From Mycobacterium sp. (GTDB lineage Bacteria > Actinomycetota > Actinomycetes > Mycobacteriales > Mycobacteriaceae), in contig JAGQTQ010000029.1 of the NCBI GenBank assembly GCA_020438905.1, forward strand, positions 1-64,000: a stretch of 64,000 bases of DNA, read 5' to 3'. Below, piece after piece: positions 20,886-31,798 of the stretch. The notes under the pieces were generated by a model. The model saw only the letters and a list, made by a program, of their open reading frames with translations, was not told the DNA's origin and did not search any database. How positions within the stretch are numbered: position 1 is the first letter of the stretch; every line of letters starts with the position of its first letter. The translations under genes were made by a program, and so were the position numbers.

Positions 20886-22538
20886 TCAGTGCGAGCCGGC
20901 GGAGCCGTTTCCGGTTCCGTTGCCCTCGTGTTCCTCGTCCTGGTACTCCTTGAGGGCGGTGAGAGCGCGCACCTCGGCGGCGTGGGCCGCATCGGTCAGC
21001 GCCGCGTCCTCGGACGCCGGATCGGCGGCGAGGAAGCTACCCCGGCCGGGTTTGCCGGCCGCTCCCAGCTTGTTCATCCGCTTCGGCAGCGCGGCCCCCT
21101 CGTATTCCAGCGGAATCGGGTGACCGTGCTCGTCGACCGGTCCGAGCGGCTGGTGCAGCTCGACGTAGGCGCCGTGCGGCAGTCGCTTGATGATTCCGGT
21201 TTCGACGCCGTGCTCGAGCACCTCGCGGTCACTGCGCTGCAGGCCGACAGCCCACCGGTAGGCCACGAAGAACACGAACGGGGGCAGGACCAGCATGCCG
21301 ATTCGGCCGATCCACGTGGTTGCGTTCAGCGAGATGTGGAACTTCAGGGCGATGATGTCGTTCATCGCGCTGAAGGTCAGCACCATGTAGAACGCGATCG
21401 CCATCGAACCGATGCCGGTACGGACCGGGACGTCACGCGGACGCTGCAACAGGTTGTGATGTGCGTCGTCGCCGGTGAACCGCTTCTCCAGGAACGGGTA
21501 GATGATCAGCAGCAGGAAGACGATGCCCATGATCACCGCCACCCAGACCGCGGCCGGGATGGTGTGGTTGCCGATGTAGATCTCCCATGGCGGGAACAGG
21601 CGGATCAGGCCGTCGGTCCAGAGCATGTAGAAGTCGGGCTGGGACCCGGCCGACACCTGCGAGGGCTTGTACGGGCCGAGTTGCCAGATCGGGTTGATCT
21701 GCAGCAGTCCGCCCATCAGGCCCAGGATCCCGACGATCATCGCGAAGAACGCGCCGGACTTGACCGCGAACACCGGCATGACGCGCACGCCGACGACGTT
21801 GGTCTCGGTGCGTCCCGGGCCGGGGAACTGGGTGTGCTTCTGGAACCAGACCAGCGCGAGGTGAATGCCGATGAGCGCGAGCATGATCCCGGGGAAGACC
21901 AGGATGTGTACCGCGTACAGGCGCGGGATGATGATGTCGCCGGGGAAGTCGCCGCCGAACAACGCCCAGTGCATCCAGGTGCCGATCAGCGGCAGGCCCA
22001 GGGTGATCGAGGAGAGCGCGGCGCGGATGCCGGTGCCCGACAGCAGGTCGTCGGGCAGCGAGTAGCCGAAGAACCCCTCGAACATCGCCAGGATCAGCAG
22101 CAGCGCGCCGATCATCCAGTTGGCCTCACGGGGCCGGCGGAACGCTCCGGTGAAGAACACCCGGGCCAGGTGGACCATGATCGACGCCGCAAACAGCAGT
22201 GCCGCCCAGTGGTGGACCTGGCGCACGAACAGGCCGCCACGCACTTCGAAGCTGATGTTCAGCGCCGTCTCGTAGGCCCGTGACATCTCGATGCCCCGCA
22301 GCGGCTGGTAGACGCCGTTGTAGGTCACCTCGGCCATCGACGGGTCGAAGAACAGGGTCAGGTAGACCCCGGTCAGCAGCAGAACGATGAAGCTGTACAG
22401 CGCGACCTCACCCAGCAGGAATGACCAGTGGGTGGGGAAGACTTTGTTCAGCTGTCGACGAAGTGCGGCCGAGGGGTGATACCGCGAGTCGATGTTGTCG
22501 GCAGCCTTGTCAAGGCGGTCAGCGACGGTCATGCTCAT
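20886..22538 (-). CDS. qcrB: Cytochrome bcc complex cytochrome b subunit
   Basis: Di-heme cytochrome b of the menaquinol:cytochrome c reductase; it holds the quinol oxidation and reduction sites. 550 residues with eight core helices and a long hydrophilic C-terminus (last about 120 residues) typical of actinobacteria. Heme-histidine regions are visible in [24 protein letters not shown], and the quinol-site loop reads [11 protein letters not shown]. In tuberculosis QcrB is the target of telacebec (Q203). The ATG at 22538 overlaps the qcrA stop (ATGA); a second ATG two codons later is possible. It is the last gene of ctaE-qcrC-qcrA-qcrB. Confidence 0.96.
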   Translation of the reverse strand: MSMTVADRLDKAADNIDSRYHPSAALRRQLNKVFPTHWSFLLGEVALYSFIVLLLTGVYLTLFFDPSMAEVTYNGVYQPLRGIEMSRAYETALNISFEVRGGLFVRQVHHWAALLFAASIMVHLARVFFTGAFRRPREANWMIGALLLILAMFEGFFGYSLPDDLLSGTGIRAALSSITLGLPLIGTWMHWALFGGDFPGDIIIPRLYAVHILVFPGIMLALIGIHLALVWFQKHTQFPGPGRTETNVVGVRVMPVFAVKSGAFFAMIVGILGLMGGLLQINPIWQLGPYKPSQVSAGSQPDFYMLWTDGLIRLFPPWEIYIGNHTIPAAVWVAVIMGIVFLLLIIYPFLEKRFTGDDAHHNLLQRPRDVPVRTGIGSMAIAFYMVLTFSAMNDIIALKFHISLNATTWIGRIGMLVLPPFVFFVAYRWAVGLQRSDREVLEHGVETGIIKRLPHGAYVELHQPLGPVDEHGHPIPLEYEGAALPKRMNKLGAAGKPGRGSFLAADPASEDAALTDAAHAAEVRALTALKEYQDEEHEGNGTGNGSAGSH

Positions 22539-23695
22539 GATTTGCGCTCCCAGAATGCCGGTCCGACAGGTTCAATGAAGTCGCCGTTGGCGACCAGGTA
22601 TCCATCCTTGTCGATGGTGATGGGCAGCTGTGCGAGGGCACGCGCGGCCGGTCCGAAGATCGGTTTCGCGAAGTGCAGCGCATCGAACTGCGACTGGTGG
22701 CACGGGCACAGGATGCGGTAGGTCTGCTGTTCGTACAGCGACGACGGGCAGCCGAGGTGCGAGCACACCTTGGTGTAGGCGAAGAGTTCACCGAAGTTGA
22801 AGCTCTCCTGGCCCTGACGTTTGACCACTCTGGGCATGTCGACCGGTTTGATGCGGATCAGCATGACCGGGTTGCGCACACCCATGGCGACCTTGGCGAG
22901 CCGTTCGTGGGACTCCACGGTCACCCCGTCGCCGTCCTCCTCCCGCCAGGGGAACACCGTCTCCATGCCGCCGGCGTCGATGTCTTCCGGGCGCATCTTG
23001 ACGAAGGGGGAATCGCCCGGCCGGCCGGTGGCGCGGCCGAGGTATATCGTCTCGCCCTTGTAGCGCGGGGTCCAGTCCGACGTCCACAGCACCGCTTTGA
23101 GTCCGTCGGCCGTGGGAACCACGGGCTTCCAGGGGTTCTTGATGATCCCGCCGATGCCGGCAACCAATGTGCCGACGCCGAAGGCACCGAGCCCGATGCC
23201 CGCAGCCATGCCGATCATCTTGCGGCGCTTGATCGTCGAGCTGTCGAAAGCGTCGACCAGAGTGGCGGCCGCGGTCTTGCGGTTCAGCTCCGAGGAGGGG
23301 CCGTCGTGACGGTCCTGGATGGAGATCTCCTCCGGGATGAACCTCTTCTGGAAGAGCACCGCGCCGATCCCGATCGCCAGGATGGACAACCCGAAGGTGA
23401 TCCCGTACATCGGGGTGGCCCAGGAGTAGAGCAGGTTGCCCTTGACGCCGTAGGGCTTGTACTCCCACGGCCAGAACAGGAACACCAGCAGCAGCAGCAG
23501 GCCCATGAGGCCGCCGAACATCAGCCAGAACGCGACGAGGCGCTCGGAGCGCTTCTCGGCGCGGGTGCCCGACACCGGCCAGCGGGGTTCCTTGAATACG
23601 GTGTCGACGCCGTCGATCCGTCCGCCGAGTGCGGCGAGTTCGGATTCGGTCATTCCGGCGAGGTTTTCTTCTTTCGGCTGATTCGACTCACTCAT
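22535..23695 (-). CDS. qcrA: Rieske iron-sulfur subunit of the cytochrome bcc complex
   Basis: Carries electrons from menaquinol to the c-type hemes of QcrC. 386 residues with the actinobacterial layout: a long N-terminal part with three transmembrane helices (about 54-77, 92-115, 160-185) and a C-terminal Rieske domain. That domain has the [2Fe-2S] motifs CSHLGC and CPCHQS about 20 residues apart. ATG 23695 ([14 protein letters not shown]) overlaps the qcrC stop by four bases and matches family starts; longer upstream frame is not used. Confidence 0.96.
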   Translation of the reverse strand: MSESNQPKEENLAGMTESELAALGGRIDGVDTVFKEPRWPVSGTRAEKRSERLVAFWLMFGGLMGLLLLLVFLFWPWEYKPYGVKGNLLYSWATPMYGITFGLSILAIGIGAVLFQKRFIPEEISIQDRHDGPSSELNRKTAAATLVDAFDSSTIKRRKMIGMAAGIGLGAFGVGTLVAGIGGIIKNPWKPVVPTADGLKAVLWTSDWTPRYKGETIYLGRATGRPGDSPFVKMRPEDIDAGGMETVFPWREEDGDGVTVESHERLAKVAMGVRNPVMLIRIKPVDMPRVVKRQGQESFNFGELFAYTKVCSHLGCPSSLYEQQTYRILCPCHQSQFDALHFAKPIFGPAARALAQLPITIDKDGYLVANGDFIEPVGPAFWERKS

Positions 23696-24519
23696 GAGCG
23701 TGCCCCGATCCACATCGCGACCGCGATCGCGGCCACCATTCCAATGATGAAGACTGCCATGCCCTCCGAAGCGGGCCCGAAGCCGCCGAGGCCGTAGCCG
23801 CCCGGATTCATCGTCTGGGAGGAGGAGCGGACATAGGCGACGATGTCTTCCTTCTCCTCGGGGGACAGCTGGCGGTCGGAGAACTTCGGCATGTTCTGCG
23901 GGCCGGTCAGCATGGCGGTGTAAATCTGCGCCGGAGTGGCCGGGTCGAGGCCGGGGGCGTACTTGCCGGAGGACAGTGCGCCGCCACGGCCGGTGAAGTT
24001 GTGGCACGACGCGCAGTTGAGGCGGAAGAGATCACCGCCGCGAGCGACGTCGTTGCCGATCAGCGAGTGGTCGGCGATCTGGCCGTTGGCATCGCGGGGG
24101 ACCAGTGGGCCGCCGCCGACGCTCTGGACGTAGGCACCCAGTGCGTCGGTCTGCGCGAGGTCGAAGAACGGCTTCTTGCGGTCGGCCTGGGCCTCGCCGC
24201 GGATCGCCGGCATCCGGCCCGTGTTGACCTGGAAGAACACCGCGGCCTCGCCGACGCCGACCAGGCTGGGGCCGCGGCCCTGCACGCCCTGGAGATTGGC
24301 GCCGTGGCAGCTGATACACGCGGTGTCGAACAGCTCCTGGCCGGTGCGAAGCAGCGCCGACTGCGATTCGTCGGCGACGGCTACCTGCGGCTTCGGTGTG
24401 AGGGTGGCGGCCAGGACGCCGGCCAGCGCCAGACCGAACAGCAGCAGGACAGCCCCGGTGAGCCGGCGATGCAGCCGGCGGCGCGACTTGTCGCTTCTCG
24501 GAGACCCAAAGGTGCGCAT
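23692..24519 (-). CDS. qcrC: Di-heme cytochrome c subunit of the cytochrome bcc complex
   Basis: Links the bcc complex directly to the aa3 oxidase. 275 residues with an N-terminal basic signal-anchor helix (about 25-45), two cytochrome c domains with heme motifs CISCH and CASCH, and a C-terminal transmembrane anchor ([23 protein letters not shown]). Having two CxxCH hemes replaces a soluble cytochrome c, the mark of the actinobacterial bcc-aa3 chain. ATG 24519 is chosen because AGAAGGGG lies 4 bases upstream and the residues match homologues; the frame extends to 24537. Confidence 0.96.
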   Translation of the reverse strand: MRTFGSPRSDKSRRRLHRRLTGAVLLLFGLALAGVLAATLTPKPQVAVADESQSALLRTGQELFDTACISCHGANLQGVQGRGPSLVGVGEAAVFFQVNTGRMPAIRGEAQADRKKPFFDLAQTDALGAYVQSVGGGPLVPRDANGQIADHSLIGNDVARGGDLFRLNCASCHNFTGRGGALSSGKYAPGLDPATPAQIYTAMLTGPQNMPKFSDRQLSPEEKEDIVAYVRSSSQTMNPGGYGLGGFGPASEGMAVFIIGMVAAIAVAMWIGARS

Positions 24520-24533
24520 GGAACCCCTTCTCA

Positions 24534-25199
<666 letters not shown>

Positions 25200-25268
25200 T
25201 CACAACAAGTTTTCTTTCGACCCGTTACCGGCCTGGGTGTGCGGTGTCCCGCATGGGACGATCTGGCG

Positions 25269-26351
25269 GTGACGACTCCACCGACGAAGCCCCCCGCCAG
25301 TGCCCCGATTTCCTCGTGGCCGCAGGTCCTGGGCCGTTTGACGACCGGATCGGCGTTGGTCCCCGGCGAGGCGGCCTGGGCGATGGACCAGATCATGGCC
25401 GGGGCGGCGACGCCGGCCCAGATCGCCGCCTTCGGCGTGTCGATGAAGATGAAGCGTCCGACCGCCGCCGAAGTCCGGGAACTCGCCGACACCATGCTGG
25501 CCTATGCGCAGCGGGTTCCGACCGACGTCATCGGCACCGACACCGTCGATATCGTCGGGACCGGGGGCGACCGCGCCAACACCGTGAATCTGTCCACCAT
25601 GGCTGCCGTGGTGGTGGCCGCGGCCGGCGTCCCGGTGGTCAAGCACGGAAATCGCGCGGCCTCCTCGCGCAGCGGCGGGGCGGACATGCTGGAGGCGCTG
25701 GGGCTGCGGATCGACCTGGGCCCGGTGGAGGTGGCCCTCTGCGTGGCCGAGGTGGGCATCGGCTTCTGTTTTGCGCCGGTGTTCCATCCCTCCTATAGAT
25801 ATGCCGGGCCTCCGCGCCGGGAGATCGGTGTGCCGACAGTGTTCAACCTGCTGGGGCCGCTCACCAATCCGGCGGCGCCACGGGCCGGGTTGATCGGTTG
25901 CGCCTTCGGCGAGTTGGCCGAGGTGATGGCGGGAGTGTTCGCCGCCCGGGGGGCCAGCGTTCTGGTGGTGCACGGCGATGACGGTCTCGACGAACTGACG
26001 ACGACGACGACCAGCACGATCTGGCGGGTACAGGCCGGAACCATCGACACGATCACCTTCGACCCGATGGGTTTCGGTTTTCCGCGAGCCCGGGTCGAAG
26101 AACTCGTCGGCGGGGACGCCGAAACCAACGCCGCGGAGGCCCGGGCGGTGTTCGCCGGGGCCAAAGGCGCGGTTCGCGATGCCGTAGTGCTCAATGCGGC
26201 TGGGGCGATGGTGGCCCGCGCCGGGCTATCCAGCCACGCCGAATGGCTGCCGTCCTGGGAGGACGGGCTTGCCCGTGCCGCCGCGGCCATCGACTCCGGT
26301 GCCGCGCAGCGGCTCCTGGAGCGCTGGGTCCGATTCACGCGAGAGCTGTGA
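25269..26351 (+). CDS. trpD: Anthranilate phosphoribosyltransferase
   Basis: Second step of tryptophan synthesis: joins anthranilate to PRPP. 360 residues with the PRPP-binding [21 protein letters not shown] (about 97-117), [51 protein letters not shown] and the magnesium-site region [18 protein letters not shown] 25269 (VTTPPTKPP) is preferred over upstream starts that add unsupported residues. The gene stands alone, away from trpECBA, as in other mycobacteria. Its last 126 bases are overlapped by the antisense nuclease gene. Confidence 0.94.
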   Translation: MTTPPTKPPASAPISSWPQVLGRLTTGSALVPGEAAWAMDQIMAGAATPAQIAAFGVSMKMKRPTAAEVRELADTMLAYAQRVPTDVIGTDTVDIVGTGGDRANTVNLSTMAAVVVAAAGVPVVKHGNRAASSRSGGADMLEALGLRIDLGPVEVALCVAEVGIGFCFAPVFHPSYRYAGPPRREIGVPTVFNLLGPLTNPAAPRAGLIGCAFGELAEVMAGVFAARGASVLVVHGDDGLDELTTTTTSTIWRVQAGTIDTITFDPMGFGFPRARVEELVGGDAETNAAEARAVFAGAKGAVRDAVVLNAAGAMVARAGLSSHAEWLPSWEDGLARAAAAIDSGAAQRLLERWVRFTREL

Positions 26352-28118
26352 ATCCGCCGGGCGGAGCAGCTCTGATGCCGCATAACGGGCCGATCGTGCC
26401 GTGGCCGCCCAGCCGAGCCACGGGCCGGCGGAATGTAGCGGCGAGGCGAGGCCGCTGGTGGTGCGGACGACCCGCACGCCGGGCCCCTCGATCCAGCGGG
26501 CGATGAGGGAGACCTCCTCGACCAGCGCCCCGCCCAGCGGCGAAGGGCTCGGCAGCACGACCTGCGCGGCGCTGCACAGCGCATCGACCACCGGCATCGG
26601 CGGCACGCCGCGCGGAGCGCAGCCTGCCGACGCCAGCTGTCCGTGCCGGAGCACGGCCAGCTGCCAGCCGCCGGCGCCGTCGGGGGCGGCGGCCACCAGT
26701 TCCGCTATCGCGGCCAGGGCACTGAGCCGCTGGCCCCGCCAGAGCGTCTCGACCGCGAAAGCGGTCTGGTCACGCAACCGGGCCGCGCTTTCGTAGCATG
26801 CCCGCCCGGCCAGTTCGCCGATCCGCGTCACCGCGGCGCCCAAAGCGGCGTTGTCGAGTCCGTCGATCAGGTCGGCGGCCCGCGTCGGCGCCGCGGCGTA
26901 CTGCGACGCGGTGAGCCCGGGCGCCGCCGGACAGGGGGAGACCTCGCGCGGCGGGCAGGACGGACCGTGTTCGCCATTGCGGCCGATCCGTTTGGTGCAG
27001 GTCCGGACCCCGGTGAACCGCGCGATCAACTCGGCGGTGTCCACGGCATCGGCCCGGGACCGGAACGGGCCGACCGCGCGCTGGCGGGCCGGCTCGCGAA
27101 CGACCGAGAGCCGGGGGAAGGGTTCATCGGTCAGGATCACCCACCACCACCGGTGCGGAAATCTCGACCGGCGATTATAGGGCGGTGCGTGCGCGGCGAG
27201 CAGGCGCAGTTCGCGCACGCCGGCCTCCAGTGGGTGGGCGCACTCGACATGGTCGACTGCGGTGGCCAGGGCGACCATCTCCTTGATCCGGCCCCTCGGG
27301 TCCGCCCCGGAGAAGTACTGGCCGACCCGGCGGTGCAGGTTGCCGGCGGTGCCTATATAGAGTACTTCGGCCGAGGGGCCGCGGAAGAGATAGACGCCGG
27401 GTCGGTGTGGCAGCCGCTGTGCCAGTGCCCGCTTGCTTCGCTGGGCATTGCTGACATTGGGTAGGTACGACTTCAGCTCGCCGTAGGTGTGCACCCCCTG
27501 GTTGCCCACCCGTGCGATGAGAGCGTGCAACACGTCGACCGTGGCCCGGGCGTCGTCCAGCGCGCGGTGGGTGGGCTCGGTGGCTGCGCCGACGAGCTTG
27601 GCCAGCGTGGAGAGCCGGACGCTGGGGGCCTCCTGCCGGCTGAGCACCCGGCGTGCCAGCCGCACCGTGCACAGCACCGGCGGGGCCGGCCACGGGACCG
27701 CGCATTGCTGGGCGGCGGCCCGCAGGAAGCCGATGTCGAATCCGGCGTTGTGGGCGACCAGGACCGCCCCGCGGGCGAATTCCAGGAACATCGGCAGCAC
27801 CGCCGAGATCGGCGGGGCGTCCCGAAGCATGGCGGTGGTGATGCCGGTGAGTTCGACGACTTTCGGCGGGATGTCGCGGCCCGGGTCGATCAGGGTGGCG
27901 AACTCGCCGAGGATCTCGCCGCCGCGAACCTTGACGGCTCCGATCTCGGTGATCCCATCAGCGATTCCGTCGGCGCCGGCCCTGGCGCGCCCGCCGGTGG
28001 TCTCGAGGTCGACGACGACGAACGTGGTCTCGCGCAGTGTCACCTCGGCCGCGTCGGCCCCGGCTGGGCCGTCGGTGAAGTTGAGGCTCAGCTGGGGGTC
28101 TGCGCGGGGGCCGGACAT
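26226..28118 (-). CDS. DEDDh exonuclease fused to a GIY-YIG (UvrC-type) domain
   Basis: 630-residue Rv2191-like nuclease. The N-terminal half is a DnaQ-type 3'-5' exonuclease: [10 protein letters not shown] (about 33-42), [14 protein letters not shown] and [14 protein letters not shown] carry the D-E-D-D-h residues. From about residue 215 a GIY-YIG module follows ([23 protein letters not shown]), and then UvrC-like sequence with Cys residues. The role is probably DNA repair, but the exact substrate is unknown. ATG 28118 (MSGPRADP) is the best start. The C-terminal about 41 residues lie antisense within trpD; this overlap is long and suggests the tail is a recent extension. Confidence 0.88.
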   Translation of the reverse strand: MSGPRADPQLSLNFTDGPAGADAAEVTLRETTFVVVDLETTGGRARAGADGIADGITEIGAVKVRGGEILGEFATLIDPGRDIPPKVVELTGITTAMLRDAPPISAVLPMFLEFARGAVLVAHNAGFDIGFLRAAAQQCAVPWPAPPVLCTVRLARRVLSRQEAPSVRLSTLAKLVGAATEPTHRALDDARATVDVLHALIARVGNQGVHTYGELKSYLPNVSNAQRSKRALAQRLPHRPGVYLFRGPSAEVLYIGTAGNLHRRVGQYFSGADPRGRIKEMVALATAVDHVECAHPLEAGVRELRLLAAHAPPYNRRSRFPHRWWWVILTDEPFPRLSVVREPARQRAVGPFRSRADAVDTAELIARFTGVRTCTKRIGRNGEHGPSCPPREVSPCPAAPGLTASQYAAAPTRAADLIDGLDNAALGAAVTRIGELAGRACYESAARLRDQTAFAVETLWRGQRLSALAAIAELVAAAPDGAGGWQLAVLRHGQLASAGCAPRGVPPMPVVDALCSAAQVVLPSPSPLGGALVEEVSLIARWIEGPGVRVVRTTSGLASPLHSAGPWLGWAATARSARYAASELLRPADSQLSRESDPALQEPLRGTGVDGRGGTGKPVLPGRQPFGVAG

Positions 28119-28243
28119 GATGTCCGACGTTAGGCATCGCCACCGACAATCGTGGTGTCGCCACGCGCGGAGTTGTCGGTGGCCCCTCTTATGGTTCGGC
28201 TCAGCCCGATACCCCGCCCGCCCCTTCATTAAGGAGAACCGAC

Positions 28244-28474
28244 ATGCGACACCCCACCGGAGAGCCGGCCGAGCCGGTGGTCATCGACTGCGACGAGTGC
28301 GCCGTACGCGGGCCGGGTTGCCGAGACTGCGTGGTCAGCGTGCTGCTCGGCGTCCCCGAGACCTTGCTGCACGATGAGCGTGCGGCACTTGAAGTACTGG
28401 CGGAGGCCGGACTGGCGCCCAGATTGCGACTCGTCCCGATCCGCCGGAACGACGAGACGAATCTGGCCGGGTAG
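28244..28474 (+). CDS. Small Cys-rich protein of unknown function
   Basis: 76 residues with four to five cysteines in the first third ([19 protein letters not shown]), spaced C-x2-C-x6-C-x2-C like a small metal-binding knuckle, followed by a predicted helix ([14 protein letters not shown]). ATG 28244 is well supported by AAGGAGAACCGAC immediately upstream. I recognise the type from mycobacteria, upstream of the NlpC/P60 gene, but no function. A zinc- or iron-binding role is suggested by the cysteine spacing only. Confidence 0.72.
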   Translation: MRHPTGEPAEPVVIDCDECAVRGPGCRDCVVSVLLGVPETLLHDERAALEVLAEAGLAPRLRLVPIRRNDETNLAG

Positions 28475-28520
28475 GCTGTGCGGGCCCCGACCAGCGGGGC
28501 TGGTGGGAGTGGAGTGACTT

Positions 28521-28549
28521 ACGTTACTTCCACGCGTTCGACGTAACGT
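28521..28549. promoter_or_regulatory. Inverted repeat upstream of the NlpC/P60 gene
   Basis: ACGTTAC at 28521-28527 and its complement GTAACGT at 28543-28549 flank 15 bases. A further GTAAC occurs at 28572-28576. It is about 100 bases before the hydrolase start in a 175-base spacer. It could be an operator or an RNA hairpin; no regulator is identified. Confidence 0.35.
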
Positions 28550-28649
28550 TGGACAAAGCCGATGCCGTTTCGTAACCTGTTCGAGACCTTGGGCATACCG
28601 AAAGCAGTTCGACGGGTTGAGTCGGCAGCAGTCAGAAGGATGCGAGATT

Positions 28650-29750
28650 TTGATTTTTGACCGCACGTCTCGTTTCGGATTCGTTGTTCGGAAGCCCCTG
28701 GTCGGCTTTCTCGCCGGTGTCACCATGATCACCGGCGTCTGGACCACCGCCGCCTTCGCCGATCCGGCCGAGGACGCGCTGGCCAAGCTGAGCGAACTCT
28801 CCCGTCAAGCCGAGCAGCTGACCGAGACCATGCACTCCGCGCAACTCGACCTGGACGAGAAGCTGCAGCTGCAGGCCGAGGCGGACAACCGGCACGTCGC
28901 CGACCTCGCCGCGTTGGATGCCGCCACGGCGCAACTCATCGGTTATCAGGTCGCCGTGGACAAATTGGCCGCGTCGGTCTACATGGGCGGGCGCACCGAC
29001 GGCCTGAACGCGATTCTGACCGCGGCTTCCCCGCAGGGCCTGATCGACAAGATGGCCGTGCAGCGGGTGATGGCGACCGAGATGGCACTGCAGATGAAGG
29101 GTTTCCAGCGGGCCAGGGTGGAGGCCGTGGAGATCGAGGCCGCCTCTGCCCAGTCCGCGGTGGAGGCCAAGGCGGCGGCCGACGAGGCCGCGGCCGTGCG
29201 CGCAGACCTACAGCGCAAGCAGTCGGAACTGCAGGTGCAGATCGCCGCGGTCAAGGCGCGCTACGCCATGCTCACCCCGATCCAGCAGGCCGTGCTCGCG
29301 GCGCCCGGTCCGGCGGCCCCCGCTGCACCGGCCCCGGAAGCGGCGCCCTCCAGCGATATCGCGGCGCTGGCCGCGGTGCCGTTCCCCGGTGGTGGCGGGG
29401 GCAGCGGCGCCGGTGCCGTGGCGGTTCAGGCGGCCCTGAGCCGACTGGGTGATCCCTATGTCTGGGGCGGTGGCGCACCAGGCGGTTTCGACTGTTCCGG
29501 GCTGGTGATGTGGTCCTTCCAGCGGGCCGGCGTCTTCCTTCCGCACTCCAGCTACGCGCTGGCCGCCGGCGGTCAGCCGGTGTCCGTCGACCAGATGCAA
29601 CCCGGTGATGTGGTCACCCAGTACTCCGACGCCTCGCACGTCGGCATCTACATCGGTGACGGCCTGATGGTGCACGCCTCCACCTTCGGAATTCCGGTCC
29701 GGGTGGAATCGGTCCACAATGCGCCGATCTACAACGTTCGCCGGTACTGA
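28650..29750 (+). CDS. Secreted NlpC/P60 peptidoglycan endopeptidase (Rv2190c-like)
   Basis: Cell-wall hydrolase that cuts peptidoglycan stem peptides. 366 residues: a signal peptide cleaved near FADPAEDAL, a long coiled-coil region (about 38-200, rich in Ala/Glu/Gln), an Ala/Pro linker, and a C-terminal NlpC/P60 domain. The domain has the catalytic Cys in GGFDCSGLVMW, the His in DASHVGIYIG and a third polar residue (His) in LMVHAST. TTG 28650 is chosen because AGAAGGA lies 10 bases upstream; an in-frame TTG at 28617 is the alternative. The stop lies in an 18-bp duplication. Confidence 0.88.
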   Translation: MIFDRTSRFGFVVRKPLVGFLAGVTMITGVWTTAAFADPAEDALAKLSELSRQAEQLTETMHSAQLDLDEKLQLQAEADNRHVADLAALDAATAQLIGYQVAVDKLAASVYMGGRTDGLNAILTAASPQGLIDKMAVQRVMATEMALQMKGFQRARVEAVEIEAASAQSAVEAKAAADEAAAVRADLQRKQSELQVQIAAVKARYAMLTPIQQAVLAAPGPAAPAAPAPEAAPSSDIAALAAVPFPGGGGGSGAGAVAVQAALSRLGDPYVWGGGAPGGFDCSGLVMWSFQRAGVFLPHSSYALAAGGQPVSVDQMQPGDVVTQYSDASHVGIYIGDGLMVHASTFGIPVRVESVHNAPIYNVRRY

Positions 29751-30642
29751 GGCCTTCGCCGGTACTGAGAGGTCCGTCCCCGCTGAGAGTCGCCCCGGCC
29801 CGAGGCCGGCCCGACTGTCGAGATTGCTGCTGGGGGCAATGCTCGTCGCGCAGTTCACGATCGCCTCGGTGGTGATCGCGGGACGCCCTTCGACGGCATC
29901 GGAGCCCAGTGCTCGGGAGGTCCAGGTGGTCAACCTCGCCGGGGCCCGGGCCGATGGTCTACTGAGCCGGGTACGCGCTGAGATGGCCACGGCGGCCGGC
30001 GCGGTGGAACGGTTCTGGGGCACCGACTGGACGCGGGAGATCGTCGTCGTCGCCACCGGCACACCGGGGCAGTTCGTGGCCGAGGCGGGCCTGGATCCGC
30101 GCGGTGAGTGGGGCGATATCGCCGCCGTATCGGTAGCCGAGTACGTCGACCCGGTCCGGCGGCGGACGTCGGGGCAGCGAATCGTGCTGGCTCCGGGCGC
30201 GGCCGGCATGAGCGATTCCGCCCTGCGGATCGTCCTGGCCCATGAGTTGTTCCACCTGGCCGCCCGCGCCGACACCGCCGTGGACGCCCCGCGCTGGCTC
30301 ACCGAGGGTGTCGCCGATTTCGTCGCCCGCCCGCCGGTTGCGCTTCCGCCGGATGCCGACTTCTCGACCGCGTTGCCCTCCGACGCCGACCTGGACAGAG
30401 CCGGTCCGGACCGCTCGGCCGGTTACGACCGCGCCTGGTGGTTCGCTCGCTTCGTCGCCGACACCTATGGCGCTGAGGGGTTGCGCCGCCTGTATGAACG
30501 GGCCTGCGGGCCCGGCCACGGCGACCTGGGCGAGTCGGTACGTGCCGCGCTGGGCGAGGATCTTGTCGAGGTGTCCGACAGCTGGGCGGCGTGGTTGGGC
30601 GAAAGATCCGCCGCGTCCGCCGGTACCCTCTTGGGTCGATGA
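29719..30642 (+). CDS. Probable secreted or anchored zinc metallopeptidase (Rv2189c-like)
   Basis: 307 residues from the ATG at 29719, which overlaps the end of the P60 gene by 32 bases. A TTG near 29824 just before the hydrophobic helix (LLLGAMLVAQFTIASVVIAG) is another possible start. After the helix the domain carries a gluzincin-type HELFH (in IVLAHELFHLAAR) and, about 20 residues later, WLTEGVADFVA, the pattern of zinc ligands H, H and E seen in basic-secretory-protein-like peptidases. Annotated as hypothetical in tuberculosis as far as I recall; activity is inferred. The stop overlaps pimB' (ATGA). Confidence 0.72.
   Translation: MRRSTTFAGTEAFAGTERSVPAESRPGPRPARLSRLLLGAMLVAQFTIASVVIAGRPSTASEPSAREVQVVNLAGARADGLLSRVRAEMATAAGAVERFWGTDWTREIVVVATGTPGQFVAEAGLDPRGEWGDIAAVSVAEYVDPVRRRTSGQRIVLAPGAAGMSDSALRIVLAHELFHLAARADTAVDAPRWLTEGVADFVARPPVALPPDADFSTALPSDADLDRAGPDRSAGYDRAWWFARFVADTYGAEGLRRLYERACGPGHGDLGESVRAALGEDLVEVSDSWAAWLGERSAASAGTLLGR
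29737..29772. repeat. 18-bp tandem duplication spanning the NlpC/P60 stop codon
   Basis: TTCGCCGGTACTGAGGCC at 29737-29754 is followed by a copy at 29755-29772 identical over its first 15 bases. Both carry the TGA in the hydrolase frame. In the overlapping downstream frame it encodes a FAGTEAFAGTE repeat. Confidence 0.95.
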
Positions 30643-31787
30643 CCCGGGTTCTGCTGGTAACCAATGACTTTCCACCTCGCCGGGGTGGTATCCAGTCCTA
30701 CCTCGAGCAGTTCGTCAACCGGCTTTCCGGCGCCGGGGATCACCGGTTGACGGTCTACGCCCCGAGGTGGAAGGGGGCCGAGGACTACGACCGTCGGGCT
30801 CCCTTCGAGGTGGTGCGGCATCCGGGAACCCTGATGGTTCCCGAGCCCGGGGTCGACCGCCGGATGCGCAGTCTGATTCGCCGGCACGACATCGAGACGG
30901 TGTGGTTCGGCGCGGCCGCGCCGCTGGCACTGCTGGCCTCCCGGGCTCGGGGTGCCGGTGCGCACCGGGTGCTGGCCAGCACCCACGGTCACGAGGTCGG
31001 CTGGTCGATGCTGCCCGGTGCCCGATCGGCACTGCGCCGCATCGGAGACGGTTCGGACGTCATCACCTACGTCAGCCGTTACACCCGCGGGCGGTTCGCC
31101 TCCGCGTTCGGTCCGCGCGCCCGGTTGGAGCATCTGCCACCGGGAGTGGACACCGGTCGGTTCGCACCCGATCCGGCGGCGCGCACGCAGTTGCGCACCC
31201 GGTACCGGCTGGGGGAGCGACCGGTGGTGGTCTGCATCTCACGACTGGTTCCCCGCAAAGGCCAGGACATGCTCATCCGGGCACTGCCGGACATCCGGCG
31301 CAGGGTCGAGGGTGCGGCTTTGGTCATCGTCGGAGGTGGACCCTATGCGGGGAAACTGCACCGGCTGGCCGAGGATCACGGGGTCGGCTCCGATGTGGTG
31401 TTCACCGGTGGCGTGCCCGGCGCCGAGTTGCCCGCCCACTACGCGATGGCCGACGTCTTCGCGATGCCGTGCCGGACCCGGGGTGCGGGCCTGGACGTCG
31501 AGGGGCTGGGCATCGTGTTCCTGGAGGCCTCGGCCACCGGGGTTGCGGTGGTCGCCGGTGACTCGGGAGGAGCGCCGGAGACGGTTCGCGACGGCGAGAC
31601 CGGTCGGGTGGTCGACGGCCGCTCGCACGAGCAGATCGTCTCCTCGATCGCCGATCTGCTGGCCGATCCGCAGGCGGCCCGCGCGATGGGTGAGGCCGGC
31701 CGGCGGTGGATCCGCCGGAACTGGGACTGGGACACCCACACCGCGCGTCTGGCCGACCTCCTGAGGCCGCCGTCGGCCGGTATGTGA
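30639..31787 (+). CDS. pimB: Phosphatidylinositol monomannoside alpha-1,6-mannosyltransferase PimB'
   Basis: GT4 glycosyltransferase using GDP-mannose to add the second mannose to phosphatidylinositol monomannoside on the cytosolic face of the membrane, an early step of PIM/lipomannan synthesis. 382 residues with N-terminal LLVTNDFPPRRGGIQSYLEQF, STHGHEVGW, and the C-terminal nucleotide-sugar domain RLVPRKGQD, VGGGPYAGKL and EGLGIVFLEASATG (E-x7-E motif). The ATG overlaps the upstream stop. In H37Rv fadD15 follows, as I recall; here an SRPBCC gene follows directly. Confidence 0.94.
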   Translation: MTRVLLVTNDFPPRRGGIQSYLEQFVNRLSGAGDHRLTVYAPRWKGAEDYDRRAPFEVVRHPGTLMVPEPGVDRRMRSLIRRHDIETVWFGAAAPLALLASRARGAGAHRVLASTHGHEVGWSMLPGARSALRRIGDGSDVITYVSRYTRGRFASAFGPRARLEHLPPGVDTGRFAPDPAARTQLRTRYRLGERPVVVCISRLVPRKGQDMLIRALPDIRRRVEGAALVIVGGGPYAGKLHRLAEDHGVGSDVVFTGGVPGAELPAHYAMADVFAMPCRTRGAGLDVEGLGIVFLEASATGVAVVAGDSGGAPETVRDGETGRVVDGRSHEQIVSSIADLLADPQAARAMGEAGRRWIRRNWDWDTHTARLADLLRPPSAGM

Positions 31788-31798
31788 AGCTGTTGGGC

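Noticed and set aside
20553..22283. 576-codon + strand frame opposite qcrB
   Set aside because: Antisense to strongly conserved qcrB; the protein is low-complexity Asp/Arg/His with no family features or ribosome site.
28475..28649. c-di-AMP (ydaO) riboswitch upstream of the NlpC/P60 gene
   Set aside because: Such riboswitches often precede actinobacterial hydrolases, but I could not find the conserved ydaO core segments in this short spacer.
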